From an uncultured beta proteobacterium (lineage in GTDB: Bacteria; Pseudomonadota; Gammaproteobacteria; Burkholderiales; Burkholderiaceae), in contig CAITHY010000195.1 of the NCBI GenBank assembly GCA_903892315.1, forward strand, positions 1 through 12,532: 12,532 nt of DNA, given 5' to 3'. The notes under the pieces were generated by a model. That model was not told the origin of the DNA. It worked only from the letters and a program-made list of their open reading frames with translations, and did not search any database. Positions 1 through 5,502 of the stretch are shown one piece after another (the first letter of the stretch is position 1; each line of letters opens with the position of its first letter). Position numbers and translations under genes: made by a program.

Positions 1-195
1 AAAGAGCTCTTGCGCATTATTCGTAAGATCCGCGATAGCGGTATTACCTTCATCCTGATTGAGCATCACATGGATGTGGTGATGTCAGTTTGCGATACCG
101 TTTCTGTATTGGACTTCGGTCAGAAGATTGCAGAAGGTAAACCAGCTGAAGTTCAGGCAGACGAGAAGGTGATTCATGCCTACTTGGGCACATAA
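1..195 (+). CDS. livG: LivG, branched-chain amino-acid ABC transporter ATP-binding protein, C-terminal end (partial)
   Basis: Only the last 64 codons are present; the reading frame is open from base 1, so the gene starts outside the window. The visible part contains the ABC ATPase H-loop (IEHHMDVVMSVCD, residues about 20-32 of the fragment) followed by VLDFGQKIAEGKPAEV and a terminal AYLG, which is the usual C-terminus of LivG-type subunits. The product would be one of the two cytoplasmic ATPases that power uptake of leucine, isoleucine and valine (or related amides/urea) through the LivHM permease. livF follows after 30 nt on the same strand, which fits a liv operon whose earlier genes lie upstream. 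The downstream partner makes the LivG assignment much firmer than the fragment alone would. Confidence 0.9.
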   Translation, partial: KELLRIIRKIRDSGITFILIEHHMDVVMSVCDTVSVLDFGQKIAEGKPAEVQADEKVIHAYLGT

Positions 196-225
196 TCACT
201 AGAACCTATTGAATCGGTAAATACC

Positions 226-954
226 ATGTTATCTATTAAAAATCTTGAAGCAGGCTACGGCAAAGTAAAAGTCCTTCATGGCATCAATATTGATGTTCCT
301 AAAGGGCAAGTGATTACTTTGATTGGCTCGAACGGTGCTGGCAAAACGACGACCATGCGCGCTATTACCGGCATGATTAAGCCAACAGCTGGCGAAGTCA
401 CATTAGGCGGCGAAAAAATTGACGGTTACGACTCTCATAAAATCGCACGTTTAGGTTTGGCTCACAGCCCTGAAGGCCGCCGCGTGTTCACTACGATGTC
501 CGTAACTGATAACTTGTTACTTGGTGCATTTCCACGCTTTACTGGTAGCCGTCCAAAAGGCGACATCAAGCATGATTTGGAAAAGTCTCTTGAAATGTTC
601 CCACGCCTCAAAGAGCGTCGCAATCAATTGGCTGGAACGCTTTCTGGTGGTGAACAGCAGATGTTGGCAATGGCTCGTGCTGTGATGTTGAATCCAGAGA
701 TTATTCTCTTGGATGAGCCATCCATGGGCCTCGCGCCAATCTTGGTTGAAGAAGTCTTTAAGATCATCTCGAACCTTAAGTCGCAAGGCGTAACCATGCT
801 CTTGGTTGAGCAGTTTGCTGCAGCCGCTTTAAACGTAGCTGATTACGGTTATGTTCTGGAGAATGGCAAGATTGCAACTCACGGACCTGCTGCAAAGCTC
901 AAGGATGATCCTGCTGTGAAAGCAGCTTACTTAGGCGGTGCAGGTGGCCACTAA
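226..954 (+). CDS. livF: LivF, branched-chain amino-acid ABC transporter ATP-binding protein
   Basis: A 242-residue ABC ATPase, the normal length for LivF. Visible motifs in order: Walker A GSNGAGKTT (residues about 34-42), the signature LSGGEQQ (about 138-144), Walker B IILLDEP (about 158-164) followed by SMGLAP, and the switch histidine position replaced by the LLVEQF sequence typical of LivF. It pairs with LivG in the cytoplasm to drive import of branched-chain amino acids. The ATG at 226 gives the canonical N-terminus MLSIKNLEAGYG; no strong Shine-Dalgarno is visible, so translation may depend partly on livG. It is the last gene of its operon, as a strong terminator follows 26 nt after the stop. 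The exact substrate (leucine, amides or urea) cannot be read from the ATPase alone. Confidence 0.95.
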   Translation: MLSIKNLEAGYGKVKVLHGINIDVPKGQVITLIGSNGAGKTTTMRAITGMIKPTAGEVTLGGEKIDGYDSHKIARLGLAHSPEGRRVFTTMSVTDNLLLGAFPRFTGSRPKGDIKHDLEKSLEMFPRLKERRNQLAGTLSGGEQQMLAMARAVMLNPEIILLDEPSMGLAPILVEEVFKIISNLKSQGVTMLLVEQFAAAALNVADYGYVLENGKIATHGPAAKLKDDPAVKAAYLGGAGGH

Positions 955-979
955 GTAGTCCAATAAACTACGAGCAATA

Positions 980-1010
980 AAAAAGCCCTTAGCAATAAGG
1001 GCTTTTTCTT
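980..1010. terminator. Bidirectional intrinsic terminator between livF and the convergent membrane-protein gene
   Basis: A 12-bp stem (980-991 pairing with 996-1007) has a GC-rich core AGCCC/GGGCT and a GCAA tetraloop (992-995). The stem is flanked by A-rich sequence on the left and T-rich sequence on the right, so it has a U-tract in both directions. It sits between the end of livF (954) and the stop of the minus-strand gene (1024) and can serve both. Confidence 0.93.
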
Positions 1011-1023
1011 TTCTAAGCTGAAA

Positions 1024-1587
1024 TCAGCTTGTTATTAGTTTAATGGCCTCGCGTATCAAAAGTGCTCGGTAACCCATGTAAATTGCTACTAGCGTAAATC
1101 CAAACAAAAAGAGTTTGGGAATTAACGCACCTTCAGCTACGAGTTCGCTATTGAATAGGCCTATGGCTACTGCAAGAAAGAATAATGCACCTAAACCCAA
1201 CACTACCCAATTTTCATTGCTGATTACTTGTTGGGTTTGGTTGTTGTAGGCAAGAACCTGAAAGCTGTCGCCTGTTGGGTATCCCGACACGGTAATCTGA
1301 TCACCTTCAGCAATTTTCATGGGGGATGAAAATTGCGCTTCGACTGCTGTATCACCTAAATTGAATTTAGAAATAAAGAAGCGTTTGTAGTATTGCGAGG
1401 AATGGTCGTGAGTGGGCTTTTCGGGGTTTACATATTCTAGGAGTTCATTGTTGAGATTGCTGACTGTGCCAGAGATGACGCTAACAGAGGCTGATAAAAG
1501 AGTACTGGGGTTTGTAGTGGACATCAGCAGAACTCCTAAAAGACAGAATATAAGAATGCAGATAAAGGATGCCAAAAGCCTTTTCAT
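1024..1587 (-). CDS. Unknown three-helix membrane protein coupled to the sulfite exporter gene
   Basis: I do not recognise this 187-residue protein. Hydrophobic segments lie at about residues 4-22 (signal anchor or signal peptide), 127-145 and 157-174. Between them is a polar region of about 100 residues that should face the periplasm. That region is beta-rich in appearance (SGTVSNL, GDQITVSGYP, FQVLAYN) and could be a small OB-like fold, but this is a guess. It contains two histidines in THDHSS (about 59-64). The start codon overlaps the stop of the upstream exporter gene by one base (TGATG), so the two are almost certainly co-transcribed and translationally coupled. Its position suggests a role linked to sulfite/persulfide handling in the envelope, but no function can be assigned. 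A perfect hairpin lies in the coding sequence at 1310-1336. Confidence 0.8.
   Translation of the reverse strand: MKRLLASFICILIFCLLGVLLMSTTNPSTLLSASVSVISGTVSNLNNELLEYVNPEKPTHDHSSQYYKRFFISKFNLGDTAVEAQFSSPMKIAEGDQITVSGYPTGDSFQVLAYNNQTQQVISNENWVVLGLGALFFLAVAIGLFNSELVAEGALIPKLFLFGFTLVAIYMGYRALLIREAIKLITS
1310..1336. repeat. Perfect inverted repeat, 11-bp arms, inside the unknown membrane-protein gene
   Basis: GCAATTTTCAT at 1310-1320 and its exact complement ATGAAAATTGC at 1326-1336 flank a GGGGG spacer. There is no T-run on either side, so it is not terminator-like. A shorter odd palindrome (CTAAATT-G-AATTTAG, 1356-1370) lies 20 bp away in the same gene. Confidence 0.85.
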
Positions 1588-2405
1588 CAGATTGAGAATC
1601 CCTTAACAATCAGACTGACAGCAACACAAAATGTCAAAATAGAAAAGATTTGCTGTAATCTGGGGCCGCTGAGTTTTTTACCAAAGCCTCTCCCAATCAG
1701 CAAGCCTAGCAAGGCCCCCAATGCAAATGGCGCTGCAATTGCGAGGTCAAGGCTTCCAGACATGGCTGAGAAAAGAGTGCCGCCCCCAGCAATAATCGCA
1801 AGCACACCCAGTGATGTCGCGACGATTGAGTTGATGGGTAAATCGGTATAACGCTTAAGCGCAGGAACAATAACAAAGCCTCCACCCACACCTAAGAGTC
1901 CAGATAAAAAGCCCGCTAAACCACCCGAGAGCATTAATGCTCTGGCACAGGGAATATTCCAAGTTAACTTGCCTCTAGTGGAATCTAGCAAACATGGTGG
2001 TGGTGACTTGCCTTCAAAGTCGGGAATGCCATGAATTTCTTTATAAGCTTGCCGATACAGGCGAATAGAGACGTAGAACAGGGTGCAGCTAAAAACAATT
2101 AAGAGTGGTGCATTGGGGAGGCGCTGCGATGCCCACAGACCCATTGGAGAAAGTATCAGTCCAAACATCGCCATGAATCCTGCAGCTTTATACCGAAGAA
2201 TCTTGTTTTTCAGTCCCAATAGCGCCCCAACTCCTGCTGCAAGACAGATTGCTGCAAGTGAGATTGGCGCAGCCTCTGCAACGGTCAGGTCTAGAGCAAA
2301 GACCAGGAGTGGGACGGAAAGAATTCCTCCGCCAGCGCCGGTTAGGCCCATTAATAAGCCCACAATAAGACCCAAGCAGGGGCTGATGAAGATTGAGTAG
2401 TCCAT
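1587..2405 (-). CDS. TauE/SafE-family sulfite/organosulfur exporter
   Basis: A 272-residue polytopic inner-membrane protein with the internal duplication typical of the TauE/SafE (DUF81) family. The repeat motif appears as GLTGAGGGILSVPLL near residue 20 and as GLLGVGGGFVIVPAL near residue 170, with about eight hydrophobic helices in total. I place the start at the ATG at 2405 (MDYSIFISP). An in-frame ATG at 2450 would add 15 residues read from the AT-rich intergenic region, which looks like promoter, not protein. Family members export sulfite, sulfoacetate or related anions. Here the divergent gene encodes a persulfide dioxygenase whose product is sulfite, so sulfite export is the likely job. 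It is followed by a one-base-overlapping membrane-protein gene, and the pair is probably controlled with the divergent operon from the 2406-2474 region. A 16-nt perfect palindrome sits in its coding sequence at 1928-1943. Confidence 0.88.
   Translation of the reverse strand: MDYSIFISPCLGLIVGLLMGLTGAGGGILSVPLLVFALDLTVAEAAPISLAAICLAAGVGALLGLKNKILRYKAAGFMAMFGLILSPMGLWASQRLPNAPLLIVFSCTLFYVSIRLYRQAYKEIHGIPDFEGKSPPPCLLDSTRGKLTWNIPCARALMLSGGLAGFLSGLLGVGGGFVIVPALKRYTDLPINSIVATSLGVLAIIAGGGTLFSAMSGSLDLAIAAPFALGALLGLLIGRGFGKKLSGPRLQQIFSILTFCVAVSLIVKGFSI
1928..1943. repeat. 16-nt perfect palindrome within the exporter gene
   Basis: AGAGCATT joined directly to its complement AATGCTCT, with no spacer. It is coding sequence, and no regulatory role is evident. 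Confidence 0.75.
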
Positions 2406-2474
2406 TGCAATTAATTTTATATTAAGATAATATATAAATATATATATCATTTACTCTTTTCGAGAGTAAATACG
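2406..2474. promoter_or_regulatory. Divergent promoter/operator region with AT-rich palindrome (candidate BigR site) and leader hairpin
   Basis: This 69-nt region separates the exporter (minus) from the dioxygenase (plus). Positions 2426-2448 form an imperfect AT-rich palindrome that begins GATA and ends TATC, with TATATA-AA-TATATA at its centre (2431-2444). BigR-type repressors are known to bind AT-rich palindromes in the promoter of their own operon, so this is the best operator candidate. A possible plus-strand promoter is TTGCAA (2405-2410), a 17-nt spacer, and TAATAT (2428-2433), which would place the operator over the -10 box. A second, perfect inverted repeat (TTTACTCT at 2450-2457 and AGAGTAAA at 2463-2470, 5-nt spacer) ends four bases before the dioxygenase ATG and could form an mRNA hairpin over the ribosome-binding region. 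Binding by the repressor is inferred. Confidence 0.6.
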
Positions 2475-3368
2475 ATGTTGCCAAGAAAGGCCGTTGTGAA
2501 TTCAAGTTCTTGTGCTGATGTTAAAGCGTTTTTTGATCCAGAAACCTGGACTTTTACCTATATTGTTTATGCGGGCAAGAAAAGTCCCTGCGTAGCAATA
2601 GACTCGGTCCTGAACTATGACTCCAAATCAGGAAGAACTTCTACTCGGTCTGCTGATGAAGTCATTAGCTTTATTCGAGATGAGGAATTGCAGCTGGATT
2701 GGATTCTAGAAACCCATGCACATGCCGATCACCTCACGGCAGCACCATATATACAAAATAAGTTAGGCGGAAAGATTGTCATTGGAGATCACATCACTAA
2801 TGTACAAAATGTGTTTAAGAGTGTTTTTAATCTGGGCGAGCAATTTGCGGTTGATGGGTCTCAGTTTGATCGCTTATTGAAAGATGGTGAATCCCTGTCA
2901 TTTGGGACTCTCTCGCTAAAGGCGCTTTATGTCCCCGGCCATACGCCTGCATGTATGGCTTATGAAATTGGAAACGCTCTATTTGTTGGAGATACTCTAT
3001 TTATGCCTGATGTTGGTACGGCGCGTTGCGATTTTCCAGGGGGTAGTGCTCAGACCTTATATCGATCTATTCAGAAGGTGCTGTCCTATCCTGATGAAAC
3101 CAAGCTATATATGTGTCATGACTATCCGCCTAGCGATCGTCCTGTGGCTTATTGCTCAACTGTTGGCGAGGAGAAGCAGTTCAATATTCATGTGCATGAG
3201 GGGACTGGTGAGAGTGAATTCGTGCAAATGCGCAATAAACGCGACGCTACATTGGATATGCCTAATCTTATATTGCCATCTATCCAGGTCAATATCCAAG
3301 CTGGCCATCTGCCCACTCCAGAAGCTAATGGCAAGTCTTACTTAAAAATCCCTTTGAACACTCTTTGA
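2475..3368 (+). CDS. blh: Persulfide dioxygenase, Blh/ETHE1-like metallo-beta-lactamase-fold protein
   Basis: A 297-residue metallo-beta-lactamase-fold protein. The metal motif THAHADH is at 80-86, with further ligands at His156 (PGHT), Asp173 (VGDT) and His215 (CHDYPP). By comparison with ETHE1, iron would be held by His81, His156 and Asp173. The segment GTARCDFPGG (181-190) contains the Arg and Asp-Phe signature of persulfide dioxygenases, as opposed to lactonases or glyoxalase II. The enzyme would oxidise glutathione persulfide to sulfite plus glutathione in the cytoplasm, using O2. The N-terminus ADVKAFFDPETWTFTY is the usual one for this branch, supporting the ATG at 2475. No rhodanese domain is fused to it. 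The repressor gene starts one base after its stop, and the divergent exporter can remove the sulfite, as in bigR operons of Xylella and Agrobacterium. The gene name is by family resemblance. Confidence 0.88.
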   Translation: MLPRKAVVNSSSCADVKAFFDPETWTFTYIVYAGKKSPCVAIDSVLNYDSKSGRTSTRSADEVISFIRDEELQLDWILETHAHADHLTAAPYIQNKLGGKIVIGDHITNVQNVFKSVFNLGEQFAVDGSQFDRLLKDGESLSFGTLSLKALYVPGHTPACMAYEIGNALFVGDTLFMPDVGTARCDFPGGSAQTLYRSIQKVLSYPDETKLYMCHDYPPSDRPVAYCSTVGEEKQFNIHVHEGTGESEFVQMRNKRDATLDMPNLILPSIQVNIQAGHLPTPEANGKSYLKIPLNTL

Positions 3369-3369
3369 T

Positions 3370-3681
3370 ATGACGATTACTGAATCTGAGCTAAAGAAAA
3401 TGCAGGCATCTGCAGCAGATGCCTGCAAATTAATGAAGGTTTTATCCAATAGCGATCGCATGATGCTGTTATGTGAGATCGGCCAAGGTGAAAAATGTGT
3501 CAGCGAGTTAGAGCTTGCTTTGGACTTGCATCAACCTACCCTATCTCAGCAATTAACCGTTCTGCGCAAAGAAAAGCTAGTAAAGACGCGTAGAGAGGGC
3601 AAGCAAATCTACTATTCCTTGGCTAGCGAGATTGCCATAGCTGTAATGAGTTTGCTCTACAAGCACTATTGTAAAAAGTAA
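3370..3681 (+). CDS. bigR: BigR/SqrR-type ArsR-family persulfide-sensing repressor
   Basis: A 103-residue winged-helix repressor of the ArsR family. The DNA-reading helix is in LHQPTLSQQLTVLRKEKLV (about 53-71), followed by the wing TRREGKQIYYSL (73-84). It lacks the ELCVCDL metal site of arsenic sensors. Instead it has Cys43 (EKCVSEL) and Cys101 (HYCKK, three residues from the end), matching the two cysteines that BigR and SqrR use to form a di- or tetrasulfide bond when persulfides accumulate, which releases DNA. Two extra cysteines (19 and 35) are present. It starts one base after the dioxygenase stop, so it is co-expressed and probably represses its own operon and the divergent exporter. 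Codons 11-19 contain a 27-nt perfect palindrome. The convergent neighbour's stop lies 5 nt away and no clear terminator separates them. Confidence 0.88.
   Translation: MTITESELKKMQASAADACKLMKVLSNSDRMMLLCEIGQGEKCVSELELALDLHQPTLSQQLTVLRKEKLVKTRREGKQIYYSLASEIAIAVMSLLYKHYCKK
3401..3427. repeat. 27-nt perfect palindrome at the start of the repressor gene
   Basis: TGCAGGCATCTGC at 3401-3413 and its exact complement GCAGATGCCTGCA at 3415-3427 flank a single A (3414). As RNA it would be a 12-bp GC-rich stem with a 3-nt loop, beginning 31 bases inside the coding region. No T-run follows, so it is not an intrinsic terminator. It encodes residues 11-19 of the repressor. Confidence 0.92.
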
Positions 3682-3686
3682 TAGGC

Positions 3687-4106
3687 TCAATTATTGGCTT
3701 GACGTAATTTTTTAAATGCATGCAATATAAAAATACCAAAAAATAGGATGCCCACTACCCAGTGGGCATCTATTACGCCATCTCGTATCTCTTCGGGGCC
3801 GTAATACAGTAGGGCGCCAGAAATCAGCAGTGCAGCAAGAAGGCCTAACTGACTGAATCCACTCCATAACTGTCTTCTCGACCTATAGCCCGCTTTGATG
3901 TGGAAGGGTAGCACTGAGCCAAACGCCAAGATGGCCAGCAGTGCAGCAACGCCGTGGGCAGCCAGAACACCATGGGTACCAAGAGTAGATCTTTGGAACT
4001 GAAATTGATGGCCTAGAAGATACATCAGGCCAGTGATTGAGCAGGTCATCATGCCGCAGATGACAAACGTTCTTTGCCAGCGAGGCATCTTTCCCAGGCG
4101 ACTCAT
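3687..4106 (-). CDS. Four-helix membrane protein with heme-ligand-like histidines (cytochrome b-like)
   Basis: A 139-residue inner-membrane protein with four predicted helices at about 12-32, 46-68, 84-102 and 113-131. Histidines lie at helix ends: His45 or His51 and His69 around helix 2, and His115 and His129 in helix 4. A 14-residue separation within one helix is the spacing by which b-type cytochromes hold two stacked hemes, so a di-heme b membrane module that passes quinol electrons outward is plausible. It resembles DUF4405/cytochrome b561-like proteins often found beside flavinylated proteins; family membership is not certain. The ATG overlaps the ApbE stop by four bases (ATGA), so it is the last gene of the operon and is translationally coupled. 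A terminator-like hairpin lies inside its coding sequence (3738-3770), about 50 nt before the stop. Confidence 0.78.
   Translation of the reverse strand: MSRLGKMPRWQRTFVICGMMTCSITGLMYLLGHQFQFQRSTLGTHGVLAAHGVAALLAILAFGSVLPFHIKAGYRSRRQLWSGFSQLGLLAALLISGALLYYGPEEIRDGVIDAHWVVGILFFGIFILHAFKKLRQANN
3738..3770 (-). terminator. Terminator-like hairpin inside the 3' end of the membrane cytochrome-like gene
   Basis: GATGCCCACT and AGTGGGCATC (3747-3756 and 3761-3770) are perfect 10-bp arms around a 4-nt loop. On the minus strand the stem is followed by CTA and six T residues (complement of 3738-3743), which gives intrinsic-terminator geometry in the direction of the operon. It lies in codons for about residues 113-123, not after the stop, so it may trim or attenuate the last gene, or serve as its only termination signal in this tightly convergent region. 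Confidence 0.5.
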
Positions 4107-4924
4107 ATTGTGACCCTGAGGGCTTGTGCTGAGAAATGGCTAAAGCAAGGGTGATACTCATTATTGGATAAGGCCAGCACCTTCGTGAGCGCATCTGCAT
4201 AAATACACTCTTTTGCAAGAATGGAGAATGATCCAGCAATCTCCACATGAACCTCCGATAAATTCTGGGCCAGAGGATTAATGATGTGGCTCTTCTGAAG
4301 ATCTCTTTTTGCAAAATAAAGACTACTTGTAGCAATAGCTCCATCTTTCAAACAGCCAATTTCAATTAACTCTTCAGGGGTTTCAGGATGGCGAAGTTGA
4401 ATGGGGAGGGAAGTGTTCCCAAAAACCCGCAGGTCACCACCAGCATTCACTAAGCCAGATGGAATGCCCTCCGATATTAAGACTCTCACCGCCATATCTA
4501 CTGCAAACCCCTTCGCGATTCCGCCCAGATCCAGACAAACCGGGCGGGATGACTGAATTAAATCGGGTGCCAAGAAGTGCATATCTTCAATGCCACCAAG
4601 CTCATGATTAGAGAAAGTAATATGGCGGGGTAATAATCCTGCGGCAACTAGACGGTGGCCGATTCCACAATTAAATAAGCCTTCAGATTCATGGTGAACC
4701 TCTTGCGCAATTCGAATCACTTGCGCAGTCCACGGATGAATTTCAACTGCTGCTAAGTGAGCGCATTGATTAATTTGGCTCAGTTCACTTTGAGGGTTGT
4801 GGAATCCCATGAGGTTTTGGACTAGCTCAATGGTCTCAAAAGCATGATCAATTGCAGCTTGATCATCAACCCGATCGGTAGAAATCTCCACAAAGGTTCC
4901 CAGAAGCGGTTTGCAGCGAAGCAT
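4103..4924 (-). CDS. apbE: FAD:protein FMN transferase, ApbE family, without a signal peptide
   Basis: A 273-residue ApbE family enzyme. It uses FAD to attach FMN covalently to a threonine (or serine) of FMN-binding-domain proteins. Diagnostic segments in order: KPLLGTFVEI (5-14), LDLGGIAKGFAVD (131-143), VNAGGDLRVFG (159-169), DGAIATSS (194-201), HIINP (213-217, in place of the usual H-I-D-P) and the Mg-binding ADALTKVL (243-250). The protein starts directly at the conserved core. There is no lipoprotein or Sec signal, and no alternative start upstream, because the gene begins on the last base of the preceding FMN-binding gene's stop codon (TAATG). Most bacterial ApbE proteins are exported, so this one is probably cytoplasmic. 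Its substrate is almost certainly the product of the preceding gene, and the next gene overlaps it by four bases. Confidence 0.93.
   Translation of the reverse strand: MLRCKPLLGTFVEISTDRVDDQAAIDHAFETIELVQNLMGFHNPQSELSQINQCAHLAAVEIHPWTAQVIRIAQEVHHESEGLFNCGIGHRLVAAGLLPRHITFSNHELGGIEDMHFLAPDLIQSSRPVCLDLGGIAKGFAVDMAVRVLISEGIPSGLVNAGGDLRVFGNTSLPIQLRHPETPEELIEIGCLKDGAIATSSLYFAKRDLQKSHIINPLAQNLSEVHVEIAGSFSILAKECIYADALTKVLALSNNEYHPCFSHFSAQALRVTI
4844..4866. repeat. Inverted repeat, 8-bp arms, in the 5' part of apbE
   Basis: ATGATCAA (4844-4851) and TTGATCAT (4859-4866) are exact complements around a 7-nt spacer. This is coding sequence with no evident regulatory role. Confidence 0.65.
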
Positions 4925-5484
4925 TATTGCTTTCCAGGACTTGCTTTTAAATGAGCGTTCTTTAGGGCTAGGTCATATAAAACCGTTATCCGCTTTACCC
5001 CATCAGTGAGATGCTTGCAGGAAAGCGTTGCGCCACCAATATTCTGAATATCTTGATTGAGCTTAATTGGGTCACTTGCGGTCTTGCCGACAAACTGTTT
5101 GCGCCATTGTGCTTCTGCTACCTCATAGCCATAAGACTCAACGTATTCCAAAATTTCGATGCCAGTGATGCTGCCATTTGGATTGATGGCAACAGCATAG
5201 GTAATCATTTCATGCTTGCCAACGACTTCGTCAACCACAAACCAGGCACCGTCAGCTGATCTCCAGATGCGCTCCCCTTGAAAAGGGTAGCGAATAGAAG
5301 ATGCAATACGCATTTTTTCCTGAAGATCCTCTGTAATGAGGATGGGATACTTGCTTAGTGTTTTATTGGGTAAAAGAATTGTTTGGGCTTGCTCTGCAGA
5401 AACATAAATTTTTGCATGGGCCATGATGGGTGCACTCATCATGGCCAAACCAAGGATTGCTAACGGGTTGGGTTTCCAGTTCAT
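4924..5484 (-). CDS. Secreted FMN-binding-domain protein, predicted ApbE substrate
   Basis: A 186-residue protein. A Sec-type signal peptide spans residues 1-24 (hydrophobic LAILGLAMMSAPIM, cleavage after AHA). The C-terminal half is an FMN_bind domain: the segment ITGIEILEYVESYGYEV (about 106-122) is the typical strand and loop, and IGGATLS (149-155) is the flavinylation motif, with Thr153 as the predicted residue carrying phosphoester-linked FMN. The usual acidic residue six positions before that threonine is Gln147 here, although Asp145 is close. It would act as a periplasmic one- or two-electron carrier. The ApbE gene begins on the last base of its stop codon, the strongest support for an enzyme-substrate pair. 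A perfect inverted repeat lies in the signal-peptide codons (5419-5446). Confidence 0.88.
   Translation of the reverse strand: MNWKPNPLAILGLAMMSAPIMAHAKIYVSAEQAQTILLPNKTLSKYPILITEDLQEKMRIASSIRYPFQGERIWRSADGAWFVVDEVVGKHEMITYAVAINPNGSITGIEILEYVESYGYEVAEAQWRKQFVGKTASDPIKLNQDIQNIGGATLSCKHLTDGVKRITVLYDLALKNAHLKASPGKQ
5419..5446. repeat. Inverted repeat, 10-bp arms, in the signal-peptide codons of the FMN-binding protein
   Basis: GGCCATGATG (5419-5428) and CATCATGGCC (5437-5446) are exact complements with an 8-nt spacer. In the mRNA it would fold about 40 nt after the start codon, over codons for residues 13-22. Confidence 0.85.
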
Positions 5485-5502
5485 AGGTTATTGAATAAAA
5501 TC

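Noticed and set aside
2083..2400. A 105-codon open frame on the plus strand
   Set aside because: It lies wholly within the exporter gene on the opposite strand, is rich in Arg, Ala and Pro as expected of an antisense frame, and has no motif or ribosome-binding site.
2406..2450. Upstream start (ATG at 2450) for the exporter
   Set aside because: The added 15 residues are encoded by the AT-rich promoter palindrome. The ATG at 2405 gives the usual short N-terminus before the first helix.
2929..3345. A 138-codon open frame on the plus strand
   Set aside because: It overlaps the persulfide dioxygenase in another frame. The dioxygenase has full catalytic motifs, and this frame is Cys- and Leu-rich with no recognisable pattern.
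3883..4344. A 153-codon open frame on the minus strand spanning the apbE/membrane-gene junction
   Set aside because: It is out of frame with two well-supported genes and resembles no protein; it is a shadow frame.
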